NCBI GenBank assembly: GCA_023664535.1
Contig: JAMPFJ010000002.1
Coordinates: 62,001 to 126,000, forward strand
Length of the DNA stretch: 64,000 bases
Direction: 5' to 3'
DNA from: Bacteroidales bacterium
Lineage (GTDB): Bacteria; Bacillota; Clostridia; Lachnospirales; Lachnospiraceae
The notes below the pieces were generated by a model that worked only from the letters and a program-made list of their open reading frames with translations, was not told where the DNA came from and searched no databases. The translations under genes and the position numbers were made by a program. Shown here piece by piece: positions 33,429-43,100 of this stretch (positions are counted from its first letter, which is position 1; every line of letters begins with the position of its first letter).

Positions 33429-34328
33429 CTCTCTTAAGTTTCCTTTTTTCACCAGAAGCTCCGGCCGGTAGGAAAGCTTCGACCGGCGAAGTCCCTCTTC
33501 TCCCAAATCTTCTTCCCGGTTCACATATGCATAAGCAGATAATTCATTCCGCACAAATTCCCGATTGATTATCGGATATGCACCCTGTATTTCCGACAGG
33601 GCTTTTTCAAAATGAACAACAAAGGTATCCTCGGTCAGCCGCTCACCCAGCGTAACCGCTATAATCCTTCCTTTTGTCCGGATTGCCCCGCCAATCAGCC
33701 CCAATTCCCTGCGATGGCGGATTGCATAAACGACCAGCCTTGACTCGTCGATTTTATCATATTCAATGGCATTTTCTTCGCCCATACAATTCTTCATGCA
33801 CCACTGCATAGCCATTTTCGCACATTCCTCTTCGTTATCGTCCGTTATCTGCTCATAACGCCAGTCCGGATTTTGTTCCTCAAAACGATGAATATGATTC
33901 CGTTTGCCGTGCAGCTTTTTCCCGGTGAGCTCTGCCAGCTTTTCCCGCAAATAGACATAATCGCTAAAATCCCTGTTGTATTCCACCTGGTAAGCCTCCG
34001 GATACCAGCCGTTAATCAGTTCCACTTCCTCTTCCGTCATACAATGCAAAAAAACCGGCTGACCCTGGCTTTTTATCCATTCCACCAGCCCGTCAAACAG
34101 TTTCTTCGCCTCCGCCGCCGTCAGCAGATTACAGGTGTAACTATATTTTCCGTCTTCCCTTTTCGAGCGGAATATAATATCCTCCCGCCAAAAGGCAATC
34201 TCCGTATGATAATGCTTTGCCCATAAAACAATATTGGCAGGTGCCATGTCGCAGCAGCGCTTGGCATTGTGTGCCAGTGCGCTCCTGATATTTTCCATAT
34301 CCTCTATGGACGGTACAAAAAATTCCAT
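33411..34328 (-). CDS. DUF2156-family protein (phosphatidylglycerol lysyltransferase C-domain-like)
   Basis: 305 residues of soluble tandem GNAT-like fold. Segments NIVLWAKHYHTEIAFWREDIIF near the N-terminus, KLAELTGKKLHGKRNHIHRFE at the centre and HFEKALSEIQGAYPIINREFVRNELSAYAYVNREEDLGEEGLR near the end are characteristic of DUF2156, the catalytic part of MprF without its membrane flippase. Such orphan forms may transfer an aminoacyl group to lipid or peptide; the substrate is unknown. Start uncertain: the frame opens at 34352, but GAGG lies 9 nt before the ATG at 34328. Convergent with, and overlapping by 4 nt, the ABC permease. Confidence 0.85.
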   Translation of the reverse strand: MEFFVPSIEDMENIRSALAHNAKRCCDMAPANIVLWAKHYHTEIAFWREDIIFRSKREDGKYSYTCNLLTAAEAKKLFDGLVEWIKSQGQPVFLHCMTEEEVELINGWYPEAYQVEYNRDFSDYVYLREKLAELTGKKLHGKRNHIHRFEEQNPDWRYEQITDDNEEECAKMAMQWCMKNCMGEENAIEYDKIDESRLVVYAIRHRRELGLIGGAIRTKGRIIAVTLGERLTEDTFVVHFEKALSEIQGAYPIINREFVRNELSAYAYVNREEDLGEEGLRRSKLSYRPELLVKKGNLREQEEAV

Positions 34329-34408
34329 ATCCTCAGACCTCATTCCCCGCATTAAAGAAAATCATTATCTGACGTATATTCTTTCCCTAACCGCTGGATT
34401 CTTATTCA

Positions 34409-35281
34409 TTACTCCGGACTTTCCAGTAAGATATCCACATCATTGTATCCATAATCCATAAGCGCCTTCCGGATTTTATGCTTTGTATCCTCATTTGCAT
34501 TGATACTTATCAGTTCATATAGTTCAAATACATAACTGACCCATCGCTCATATATTTTCTTACGGACATCCGCATTGGCAGTCATTGCCCTCGCTTCCCT
34601 TGCCGCTTCCACCGATTTTTCCTCTTTCTTAATTATCGGCTCATTCTTTTCCTCTTCCGCCTTTTTCTCTGCATCGGCAGCGGCAATCACATTCACTACC
34701 CCTTCAGACAACGTACCATGGATATCCGTAATTCCGGGGTCGCTTTTTGGCATGGTCTTTGCCGCCGTAACAATGTCCATATGCTTCCTGCCCAGAAAAT
34801 CCCCAAGCATTCCCTCTACCTGAATAATTTCCTCTTCTCCGGACGCTTTTTCTTCCACACTTTCCGGTGATGCCTCTCCGGAATCCATCATTTCCTGCTC
34901 CAGCTCCTCCAAAAAGGTTAAATCCACATTTTTTAAATGATTCTTTCCGTAAGCAATCTCTTCCAGCTCATCGGTACGAACAATCCCACAGTCATACATC
35001 TCCATGATGAGCTCCTGTACGCCCTGTTCTACCCCGATAAAATAGTGATAATATTTCCCGGAATCCTCGTCTTCCTTACAATCCTCAACCTCCCTGAGAT
35101 TGTACCAGTAATCCTTCGTGCAGTCGATTGTTCTCTTTTTAATCTCGTTCCCCTTAGCGCGGAGCTCCTTTAGCCGTTTTACCTTCTCCTGCCGCTTATT
35201 AAAAAAGTGGAGTTTAAATGTCCAAATAACGAGATAGATAAAAAATACCGCCAGCAAACCCAATACAATATATGTTCCCAT
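34409..35281 (-). CDS. Unknown membrane-anchored protein
   Basis: 290 residues; I do not recognise the family. It has one N-terminal membrane helix (residues 3-21) with a basic cytoplasmic edge, a conserved-looking domain to about residue 130 (DYWYNLREVEDC, GKYYHYFIGVEQGVQELI), an acidic low-complexity linker (130-225) and a helical C-terminal domain (KKIYERWVSYVFELYELISINANEDTKHK, split over 235-265). AAGGA 9 nt upstream and a good promoter at 35338-35366 support it. Downstream of it on the same strand is the DUF2156 gene (57-80 nt), possibly co-transcribed. Confidence 0.75.
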   Translation of the reverse strand: MGTYIVLGLLAVFFIYLVIWTFKLHFFNKRQEKVKRLKELRAKGNEIKKRTIDCTKDYWYNLREVEDCKEDEDSGKYYHYFIGVEQGVQELIMEMYDCGIVRTDELEEIAYGKNHLKNVDLTFLEELEQEMMDSGEASPESVEEKASGEEEIIQVEGMLGDFLGRKHMDIVTAAKTMPKSDPGITDIHGTLSEGVVNVIAAADAEKKAEEEKNEPIIKKEEKSVEAAREARAMTANADVRKKIYERWVSYVFELYELISINANEDTKHKIRKALMDYGYNDVDILLESPE

Positions 35282-35337
35282 AGTTAATCATCCTTCGATT
35301 CCGTAATTCTATACTCTTTCATCAAGCATATGAATGT

Positions 35338-35366
35338 ATTATACATGGTTTTAAATCGTTTTTCAA
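35338..35366 (-). promoter_or_regulatory. Promoter of the unknown membrane-anchored gene
   Basis: TTGAAA (35361-35366), 17-bp spacer, TATAAT (35338-35343) on the minus strand, 57 nt before the start codon. Confidence 0.75.
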
Positions 35367-35402
35367 CTAATTGAAGGTGTTTTCCGGCATTCCTTTTCGC
35401 CT

Positions 35403-36962
35403 TTACAGATTGGAATATCCCATCAGGGCAGCATCTACCGCTTTGGCAGCTTCCCGTCCCTCACGGATTGCCCATACCACAAGAGACTGTCCCCTGTGCA
35501 TATCGCCGGCAGTAAACACCTTCGGCACGTTGGTTGCATAAGCGCCCGCCTCCGTTTTTACATTGGTACGCTCGTTTAATTCCACACCAAAGGCTTTGGA
35601 AACATACTCCTGGCTCCCCAAAAAGCCTGCCGCAATCAGCACAATATCGCAGGGAACCTCGTACTCACTGCCCTCAATTTCGGACATATTCATCCTGCCG
35701 GTTTTATCATCCTTTTTCCATTCCAGCTTTATGCACTTCGCTTTCGTGACATTGCCGTCCTTATCTCTGATAAACTCTTTCACCGTTGTTTCATATATCC
35801 GCGGGTCCTGCCCAAACACGGCAATGGCCTCCTCCTGGCCATAATCCGTCTTAAGGATTTTCGGCCATTCCGGCCACGGGTTGTCCTCTGCCCTGCAAAC
35901 CGGCGGCTTCGGCATCATCTCTAACTGTACTACCCCTTTTGCACCCTGGCGAATCGCCGTACCGACACAATCATTCCCGGTATCCCCGCCGCCGATAACC
36001 AGCACGTTTTTCCCTTTTGCGCTGACAAACCTCTTGTCCTTAAATGCGGAATCCAGCAGGCTCTTTGTCGTTGTCTTTAAGAAATCCACTGCAAAATAGA
36101 TTCCCTTTGCCTCCCTGCCCTTCACCTTAATGTCCCTCGGATTGGAAGCCCCACAGGCAAGAACCACGCTGTCATATTCCTTCAGCAGGGCGTCTGCCTT
36201 TACCGCTTTTTCTTCTTTATTAGTAAGGTAGTCGCCCATAATATCCTCTTTTGCTACAGAAGGGTTCATCACCGCCTTGGTTGCCCCCACATTGGCACCG
36301 GTGACAAATTCTACCCCCTCCGCTTTCATTACGGCAATTTTACGCTCGATAATCTGCTTCTCCAGCTTCATATTGGGTATTCCATACATTAAAAGCCCGC
36401 CTATGCGGTCGCTCTTTTCGTATACCGTCACCAGATGTCCCCGCTTGTTCAACTGGTCTGCCGCTGCAAGGCCGGCGGGACCGGAACCGATAACAGCAAT
36501 CTTTTTTCCGGTTCGCACAGCCGGGGCTTTCGGCAATGCCAGTCCCCCCGCATATGCCGCTTCTATAATGCTTCTCTCATTTTCCTTGTTGCAAACCGGT
36601 TCTCCGTTTAAATTGCAGGTACACGCTGCCTCACAGGGCGAGGGGCACACTCTCGAAGTAAATTCCGGAAAATTATTTGTCTTGATAAGCCGCTCATAAG
36701 CCTCGTCCCAGTTTCCATGATAAACCAAATCATTCCACTCCGGAATCAGATTGTTTAGCGGACAGCCGGACGCCATCCCCCCAATCAGCATACCGGACTG
36801 GCAAAAGGGCACCCCGCATTCCATGCAGCGGGCAGCCTGTGTGCGCTGCTTTTCCCTGGAAAGCGGCACATGAAACTCCTGGAAATTTTTAATCCGTTCC
36901 TTCGGGCTTATTTCCGAGCTTGTCTCTCTGTCATATTCTAAAAATCCTGTCTTCTTTCCCAC
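35403..36962 (-). CDS. gltD: Glutamate synthase small subunit
   Basis: 519 residues. Reduces the large subunit with NADPH electrons through FAD and two 4Fe-4S clusters. The N-terminal cluster cysteines are in ARCMECGVPFC, GCPLNN and CPSPCEAACTCNLN (residues about 46-115). The FAD dinucleotide motif is IGSGPAGLAAADQL (near 156) and the NADPH motif VIGGGDTGNDCVG (near 325). The start codon is GTG at 36962 with GGGGAG 9 nt upstream. It follows gltB by 16 nt, so the two form an operon. No terminator hairpin with a T run is obvious after it. Confidence 0.96.
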   Translation of the reverse strand: MGKKTGFLEYDRETSSEISPKERIKNFQEFHVPLSREKQRTQAARCMECGVPFCQSGMLIGGMASGCPLNNLIPEWNDLVYHGNWDEAYERLIKTNNFPEFTSRVCPSPCEAACTCNLNGEPVCNKENERSIIEAAYAGGLALPKAPAVRTGKKIAVIGSGPAGLAAADQLNKRGHLVTVYEKSDRIGGLLMYGIPNMKLEKQIIERKIAVMKAEGVEFVTGANVGATKAVMNPSVAKEDIMGDYLTNKEEKAVKADALLKEYDSVVLACGASNPRDIKVKGREAKGIYFAVDFLKTTTKSLLDSAFKDKRFVSAKGKNVLVIGGGDTGNDCVGTAIRQGAKGVVQLEMMPKPPVCRAEDNPWPEWPKILKTDYGQEEAIAVFGQDPRIYETTVKEFIRDKDGNVTKAKCIKLEWKKDDKTGRMNMSEIEGSEYEVPCDIVLIAAGFLGSQEYVSKAFGVELNERTNVKTEAGAYATNVPKVFTAGDMHRGQSLVVWAIREGREAAKAVDAALMGYSNL

Positions 36963-36978
36963 GGTTCTACACTCCCCT

Positions 36979-39900
36979 CTATTTCTTTATCGCATAGAAT
37001 GCTTCAATCTGCGCCTGCTCTGAGCTTAAGCCCTTTTCTTCCATCTGCACAATCATATTCATCATCTTCTTGTAATCATGCGGAATAATCTTTTTAAATT
37101 TCGGAAGATATTCACCAAACTGCTCCAGGATCTTCTTTCCTATCTCTGAGTTTGTATACGACACATGGTCTTTAATCATTGTTTTCAGCTGCAACACGTC
37201 ATATTTATCGGTTACCTGCTCGATTGCCACCATTTCCTTATTCAGCTTCATATAAAGGTCACTGTCCATGTCCAGGACATAGGCAACTCCGCCGCTCATC
37301 CCCGCCGCAAAATTCTTACCGGTATCGCCAAGAACCACCACGCAGCCGCCGGTCATATACTCGCAGCCATGGTCGCCGACGCCCTCGCAGACCGCTGTTG
37401 CCCCGGAATTACGAACAGCAAAACGCTCGCCGGCAACGCCGTTGATATACGCCTTACCGGAGGTTGCCCCATAAAGGGCTACATTTCCGATAATAATGTT
37501 CTCCTCATGCCGGTACTGAACCGTCCTCGGCGGGTATACAATCAGCTTGCCTCCGGAAAGACCCTTGCCAAAGTAATCGTTGCTGTCGCCCACAAGCTCC
37601 AGGGTAAGCCCTTTCGGAATGAAAGCGCCAAAGCTTTGTCCGCCGGAACCGCTGCATTTAACCGTAAAGGTATCCTCCTTTAACGTATCATCATATTTTT
37701 TGGTGATTTCTGAGCCGAAAATCGTCCCCACGGAACGGTCCGTGTTTTTCACCTCAATTTCCACGCTCTTCTTCTGCCGCTTAGTTAATGCTTCTTTAAA
37801 GGTTTTTACTAAAATCTTCTCATCTACCGTATTGGGCAGTTCAAAATCGTATACCTTTTTCTTATTATAAATTACTTTGTTCTGCGTACTTTCTGCAAAG
37901 GGATTATTTAAAATAGCAGACAAATCTACCTTTCTTCTGGCGGCCTCGGGAGAAGCCTTAAGCAAATCTGTTCTTCCCACCAGCTCATCCACGGTGCGCA
38001 CGCCCAGCTTCGCCATATACTCCCTGAGCTCTTCCGCAACAAATACCATAAAATTAACAACATATTCCGGCTTACCCTTAAATCTCTTTCTGAGCTCCGG
38101 ATTCTGAGTTGCCACGCCCACCGGGCAGGTATCCAGATTGCAGACCCTCATCATTACGCAGCCCATTGTAACTAACGGCGCAGTAGCAAAACCATACTCC
38201 TCTGCACCAAGCATGGCGGCAATGGCGACATCACGTCCGGTCATCAGCTTACCGTCCGTTTCCAAAATCACTTTATTCCGCAAATCATTCATCATCAGGG
38301 TCTGGTGCGTTTCAGCAAGACCCAGCTCCCAGGGAAGTCCAGCATTATAAATGGAATTGCCCGGAGCCGCTCCCGTACCGCCGTCATATCCGGATACCAA
38401 AATAACCTGTGCGCCGGCTTTTGCCACACCGGCAGCAACTGTACCGACGCCCGCCTCGGATACCAGCTTAACCGAAATTCTTGCGTCCGTATTTGCGTTT
38501 TTACAGTCATAAATCAACTGTGCCAAATCCTCGATTGAATAGATATCATGGTGCGGCGGTGGAGAAATCAAGCCTACGCCGGGTGTGGAATGACGGGTTT
38601 TGGCAATCCACGGATACACCTTCCCTCCCGGCAGATGCCCGCCCTCACCGGGCTTGGCTCCCTGCGCCATTTTAATCTGAATTTCTTTTGCACTGGTCAG
38701 ATACTTTGAGGTAACGCCAAATCTTCCGGAAGCAACCTGTTTAATTGCCGAGCAGCGGTTCTTTCCGTCCGCTCCGATAATGAGACGGTCCAAATCCTCT
38801 CCGCCCTCGCCGGAATTAGATTTTCCTCCCAGCATATTCATTGCCACGGCTAAGGTTTCATGGGCTTCCTTGGAAATGGAGCCGTAGGACATTGCACCGG
38901 TTTTAAACCGTTTGACAATAGAATCTGCGGATTCAACCTCTTCAATCGGAACACCCTTTTTCGGATAGTTAAATTCCATTAAGCCTCTGAGGTTCATCGC
39001 ATCCATTTCCTCATTTATCAGCGTGGAATACTTCTTAAATAAATTGTAGTCCCCGACACGGGTTGCCTGCTGTAGCAAATGGATTGTCTGCGGATTATAT
39101 AAATGCTCCTCCTTACCGCTTCTGTATTTATGGCTTCCGCTGGACTCCAGAGAAAGATTCATATCCAGTCCCAGCGGGTCAAAGGCTGCGGAATGCAGCT
39201 CGTCTACCTGTTTTTCAATGTCCTTGATATCAATTCCCGCCACACGGCTTACCGTGTTGGTAAAATATTTATCCACCACGGCTTTGTCGATTCCAATCGC
39301 CTCAAATATCTGTGAGCTCTGATACGACTGGATTGTGGAAATTCCCATCTTTGAGGCTATTTTGACAATTCCGTGGATAATTGCGGAATTATAGTCGTTT
39401 ACTGCCGCATAGTAATCCTTATCCAGACGTTTTGTCTCAATCAGCTCCTGAATGGACTCCTGTGCCAGATACGGGTTAATCGCAGAAGCGCCGTACCCCA
39501 GCAGCGTTGCAAAATGATGTACGCATCTTGGCTCCGCACTTTCCAGAATCAGGGCAACGGAGGTTTTCTTCTTCGTTCTGACCAAATGCTGCGACATAGC
39601 GGAAACTGCCAGCAGCGAGGGAATCGCCACATGATTTTCGTCCACGCCGCGGTCCGTCATAATCAAAATGTTCACCCCGTCCCGGTAAAGCCGGTCCGCT
39701 TCAACAAACAGCCGGTCAATCGCTTTTTCCAGAGAAGTATTTTTATAATAGGTAATCGGAATTTCACCGACCCGCAGTCCTTCCACCTGCATATTCCGAA
39801 TTTTTAATAAATCCAGATTGGTCAAAATAGGGTCGAAAATCTTTAACACCCGGCAGTTATCCGCTTTTTCTTCCAGAATATTTCCGTCAGCGCCCAGATA

Positions 39901-41523
39901 AACCGAGGTCGAGGTAACCACCTCTTCCCTTATCGCATCAATCGGCGGATTGGTCACCTGTGCAAACAGCTGCTTAAAATAATTAAATAACGGCTGCTTT
40001 TTGTCCGACAATACGGCAAGCGGGGAATCCACTCCCATTGCCTGAATTGCCTCTGTTCCGTTTTGCGCCATTGGCAAAATCGCATTCATATCCTCATAGG
40101 TATACCCAAATGCCCGCTGCAGCTTCCTGCGCTCCTCCCTTGTATGCGTCTCCACGCTCTTATTCGGGATTTTCAAATCCTTTAAATAGATTAAATTGGA
40201 ATCCAGCCATTCCCCATAGGGCTGCGCGTCTGCATACTGGTTTTTCAATTCCTCGTCGGAAATCAGTTTTCCTTCCACCGTATCCACCAGCAGCATCTTT
40301 CCCGGATGCAGCCGCTCTTTTAATACAATATGTTCAGGGGCAATATCCAGCACCCCTACCTCGGAGGATAAAATCAGATTGTCGTCATCCGTAATCATAT
40401 ACCGGGAAGGCCTTAACCCGTTCCGGTCCAGCACCGCCCCCATAATATCTCCGTCGGTGAACAAAATGGACGCCGGACCGTCCCACGGCTCCATCATTGT
40501 AGCATAATACTGATAAAAATCCTTTTTCTTCTGCGTCATATAACGGTTATTTTCCCAAGGCTCCGGAATGGTAATCATTACTGCCAGAGGAAGCGGCATA
40601 CCGCTCATCATTAAAAATTCCAGCGTATTGTCCAGTCTTGCGGAATCGGAGCCCTCCGGGTCCACAACCGGGGTCAGCTTATGCATCTCCCCTTTAAAGT
40701 GCTCCGACTCCATGGATTCCTCCCTTGCATGCATTTTATCTGCGTTACCGCGGATTGTGTTAATCTCACCGTTATGTACCAGATAACGGTACGGGTGTGC
40801 CCTCAACCAACTGGGCGTCGTATTGGTAGAAAAACGGGAATGCACCAGCGCAATGGCAGATTCATACTCCTCATCATGCAAATCCTCAAAAAACATTCTC
40901 AGCTCATCGACCAGAAACATCCCCTTATAGACAATCGTCCGCGAGGACAGGGATACCACATAGGAATCGTCATTTGACTGCTCAAATACCCTTCTCACAA
41001 TATAGAGCTTACGGTCAAAATCAAGTCCTTTCTCCACCTCCGCCGGACGCTTAACAAACGCCTGCATAATGCATGGCATAACATCCACTGCTTTTTTTCC
41101 CAGAATTTCCGGCTTTGTCGGCACGTCACGCCAGCAGAGGAACTCTATCCCTTCCTTTTCCACGATAACCTCAAACATTTTTTTCGCCTGGTTCCTCTTT
41201 AATTCATCCTGCGGAAAGAAAAACATACCGATACCGTAATCTCTCTCTTCGCCTAAAGAAACGCCCAGCTTCTGTACCGCTTTGCAAAAGAAACGATGGG
41301 ATATCTGCAAAAGTATTCCCACGCCGTCCCCCGTCTTTCCCTCGGCGTCCTTTCCTGCCCTGTGCTCCAGTTTTTCCACGATTTGAAGCGCATTGGTTAC
41401 CGTTTCGTGGCTTTTCCTTCCCTTGATATTGACTACTGCGCCTATACCACAGTTATCATGCTCAAATTCGGAATGGTACAGACCCATTTCCCGCTTCGTC
41501 GTTTCATCGAATTGTTGTATCAT
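36979..41523 (-). CDS. gltB: Glutamate synthase large subunit
   Basis: 1514 residues; makes two glutamates from glutamine and 2-oxoglutarate. The glutaminase domain starts at Cys25 (HDNCGIGAVV), which becomes the N-terminal nucleophile after removal of a 24-residue propeptide. The central domain follows from about 470, then the FMN/2-oxoglutarate synthase domain (SNSGEGGEDLDRL, GAKPGEGGHLPGGKV, GGTGAAPGNSI) with the 3Fe-4S cysteines in CVMMRVCNLDTCPVGVATQ, and a C-terminal GXGXG helix (GSGGQSFGAF). AAAGGA 9 nt before the ATG at 41523 gives this start; the frame's 26-codon extension is rejected. The promoter region has a 10-bp palindrome. Confidence 0.97.
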   Translation of the reverse strand: MIQQFDETTKREMGLYHSEFEHDNCGIGAVVNIKGRKSHETVTNALQIVEKLEHRAGKDAEGKTGDGVGILLQISHRFFCKAVQKLGVSLGEERDYGIGMFFFPQDELKRNQAKKMFEVIVEKEGIEFLCWRDVPTKPEILGKKAVDVMPCIMQAFVKRPAEVEKGLDFDRKLYIVRRVFEQSNDDSYVVSLSSRTIVYKGMFLVDELRMFFEDLHDEEYESAIALVHSRFSTNTTPSWLRAHPYRYLVHNGEINTIRGNADKMHAREESMESEHFKGEMHKLTPVVDPEGSDSARLDNTLEFLMMSGMPLPLAVMITIPEPWENNRYMTQKKKDFYQYYATMMEPWDGPASILFTDGDIMGAVLDRNGLRPSRYMITDDDNLILSSEVGVLDIAPEHIVLKERLHPGKMLLVDTVEGKLISDEELKNQYADAQPYGEWLDSNLIYLKDLKIPNKSVETHTREERRKLQRAFGYTYEDMNAILPMAQNGTEAIQAMGVDSPLAVLSDKKQPLFNYFKQLFAQVTNPPIDAIREEVVTSTSVYLGADGNILEEKADNCRVLKIFDPILTNLDLLKIRNMQVEGLRVGEIPITYYKNTSLEKAIDRLFVEADRLYRDGVNILIMTDRGVDENHVAIPSLLAVSAMSQHLVRTKKKTSVALILESAEPRCVHHFATLLGYGASAINPYLAQESIQELIETKRLDKDYYAAVNDYNSAIIHGIVKIASKMGISTIQSYQSSQIFEAIGIDKAVVDKYFTNTVSRVAGIDIKDIEKQVDELHSAAFDPLGLDMNLSLESSGSHKYRSGKEEHLYNPQTIHLLQQATRVGDYNLFKKYSTLINEEMDAMNLRGLMEFNYPKKGVPIEEVESADSIVKRFKTGAMSYGSISKEAHETLAVAMNMLGGKSNSGEGGEDLDRLIIGADGKNRCSAIKQVASGRFGVTSKYLTSAKEIQIKMAQGAKPGEGGHLPGGKVYPWIAKTRHSTPGVGLISPPPHHDIYSIEDLAQLIYDCKNANTDARISVKLVSEAGVGTVAAGVAKAGAQVILVSGYDGGTGAAPGNSIYNAGLPWELGLAETHQTLMMNDLRNKVILETDGKLMTGRDVAIAAMLGAEEYGFATAPLVTMGCVMMRVCNLDTCPVGVATQNPELRKRFKGKPEYVVNFMVFVAEELREYMAKLGVRTVDELVGRTDLLKASPEAARRKVDLSAILNNPFAESTQNKVIYNKKKVYDFELPNTVDEKILVKTFKEALTKRQKKSVEIEVKNTDRSVGTIFGSEITKKYDDTLKEDTFTVKCSGSGGQSFGAFIPKGLTLELVGDSNDYFGKGLSGGKLIVYPPRTVQYRHEENIIIGNVALYGATSGKAYINGVAGERFAVRNSGATAVCEGVGDHGCEYMTGGCVVVLGDTGKNFAAGMSGGVAYVLDMDSDLYMKLNKEMVAIEQVTDKYDVLQLKTMIKDHVSYTNSEIGKKILEQFGEYLPKFKKIIPHDYKKMMNMIVQMEEKGLSSEQAQIEAFYAIKK

Positions 41524-41641
41524 TATCCACATTCCTTTCTCATTCCCTGTTTTCCGGCAAACCATTATCCCGGCAGGGTGTTTTCTTGCCTTCATTATCA
41601 CGGCTTACCGCATGCAGACATGATGTAACCCGCCATGTTAT

Positions 41642-41669
41642 GTATTCATAATTTATACATTATGAATAC
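41642..41669. promoter_or_regulatory. Palindrome upstream of gltB
   Basis: Perfect 10-bp arms, GTATTCATAA (41642-41651) and TTATGAATAC (41660-41669), around TTTATACA, 119-146 nt before the gltB start. On the minus strand it contains -10-like TATAAA (41652-41657) or CATAAT, but no good -35 follows, which suits an activator- or repressor-controlled promoter such as a GltC-like LysR. Regulator identity unknown. Confidence 0.55.
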
Positions 41670-41724
41670 TCGACATCCTCTTTAGACTGATGTTATAATA
41701 CATAATTTCTTTCTTTTTGTAAAT

Positions 41725-41777
41725 AGAATAAATGCGACCAGTTGTCTAATAATCAGACAACTGGTCGCATTTATTCT
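41725..41777. terminator. 23-bp perfect hairpin between gltB and L,D-transpeptidase
   Basis: Arms 41725-41747 and 41755-41777 are exact reverse complements (core GCGACCAGTTGTCT) with a 7-nt loop AATAATC. It sits 35 nt past the L,D-transpeptidase stop. The T-rich ends lie inside the stem and there is no T tail outside, so it is a terminator of unusual form or another kind of element. Confidence 0.65.
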
Positions 41778-41812
41778 TATATTCTGTATATTACTTCTAA
41801 TTTCCGCTATTT

Positions 41813-42976
41813 TCACGGATTCGGGTCGGTAGGGTCCCATGTCTGATTCCATGCCAGCTTTCTTGCCTGCGGCTTATCAAATGGTCCCGGGTAGCTTGCG
41901 TCATCGTAAATGACTACCCTTGTCCCAACCTTACAATTATCGTATATCCATTTTGCATCTCCTGCCGTTAACCGGATACAGCCGTGAGAAGCTACTGTTC
42001 CCAACTGATTATATGCCTTAACATTCAAGGAGTGATTATCGTTTTTTCGGTCATAGAATACCGAGTGGAACAGGATATCCGTGGTAAGATGCTCGCACCA
42101 CTGACCCCAGCTTGGTCCAATCAGCTCATGCCACCGAAGCTTATCCCGGATATGGAAGGTGCCAAGAGGCGTTTCCTTTCCTGCTGAACAAACAAAGGCG
42201 ACAACAGGAACCGTATAATATCCTGTAGCCTCATCATATGTATATACGGTAACACAGCTTGCGGCACGGTTTACATAAATCATATAGGAGGATTTCTGTT
42301 TTTCCGTCAGCAGACTGCGTACATCCTGGTTCAACACGCCCCTTTTGTTAAAATAGAGCTTATATTGACCAATATACTGCCAGCCGTTTACCGCCTGATA
42401 ATTCTTCGTACTAAAGTAATAAAGCTTATTCTTGGGACTTCGGTACCAGCCCGACAGCAGCGTATGATTCCATTTAAAGCAGTAATATTTCCCGTCTACC
42501 AGTCTGACCCCGGTTTTATCATAACGCTGTCCGTTTCTCTCTTTAAAATAATAGTACTTATTCTTTATTCTGACTACTCCGGTTCTCAGGGTATGCGCCT
42601 TAGAGAAAAAATAAACCTTACCTTTCACTCTCCGCATGCCGGTCTTCGTATACAGCCTGCCGTTCGGTTTAAAATAATACTTTTTCCCGTCAATGGTTTT
42701 AAACCCGGTTACTTTTTTCCCTCCCTTAAGATAACTCATATGATCCTCGGACCAGCCCTCCGTTACCGGGACGGTTACATCTGATGTCGTATCCTCCGTC
42801 GTTACCTCTGTTGTTATTTCTGTCGTCTTATCCTGCTCTTTCTTGGTTTCCTGCGTAGTACTCTTCTCCGGTTTGGCGGGAATCACCTTATCTGCCGATG
42901 CGGAATTCCCTACAACCAGCATTCCACAAACTACGGATAAAATAAGAAACCTTCCGCACGCTTTAAAAACTCTCAT
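41813..42976 (-). CDS. L,D-transpeptidase with cell-wall-binding repeats
   Basis: 387 residues, secreted. Signal peptide to about residue 28 (GNSASA-DK), a Thr/Glu-rich linker (40-72), about six wall-binding repeats of CW_binding_1 type (residues 82-222; GFKTIDGKKYYFKPNG is the clearest), then a YkuD catalytic domain with SHGCIRL, nucleophile Cys333 and His331. It forms 3-3 peptidoglycan cross-links or anchors proteins. The N-terminal repeats are more diverged than those of the transglutaminase-like protein upstream. GGAG lies 8 nt before the ATG. A 124-nt gap separates it from the GH5 gene. Followed by the 23-bp hairpin. Confidence 0.93.
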   Translation of the reverse strand: MRVFKACGRFLILSVVCGMLVVGNSASADKVIPAKPEKSTTQETKKEQDKTTEITTEVTTEDTTSDVTVPVTEGWSEDHMSYLKGGKKVTGFKTIDGKKYYFKPNGRLYTKTGMRRVKGKVYFFSKAHTLRTGVVRIKNKYYYFKERNGQRYDKTGVRLVDGKYYCFKWNHTLLSGWYRSPKNKLYYFSTKNYQAVNGWQYIGQYKLYFNKRGVLNQDVRSLLTEKQKSSYMIYVNRAASCVTVYTYDEATGYYTVPVVAFVCSAGKETPLGTFHIRDKLRWHELIGPSWGQWCEHLTTDILFHSVFYDRKNDNHSLNVKAYNQLGTVASHGCIRLTAGDAKWIYDNCKVGTRVVIYDDASYPGPFDKPQARKLAWNQTWDPTDPNP

Positions 42977-43100
42977 CTCGCATTCTCCATTCTTGCTTCA
43001 CTTCGTTATATTATTTTCCTATGTAACAACGCATTTCATTATAAGCCGATTTGCCTGTCTTTTCAAGAGTATTTGGCAAAACTTAATATATTCTTTTGTT

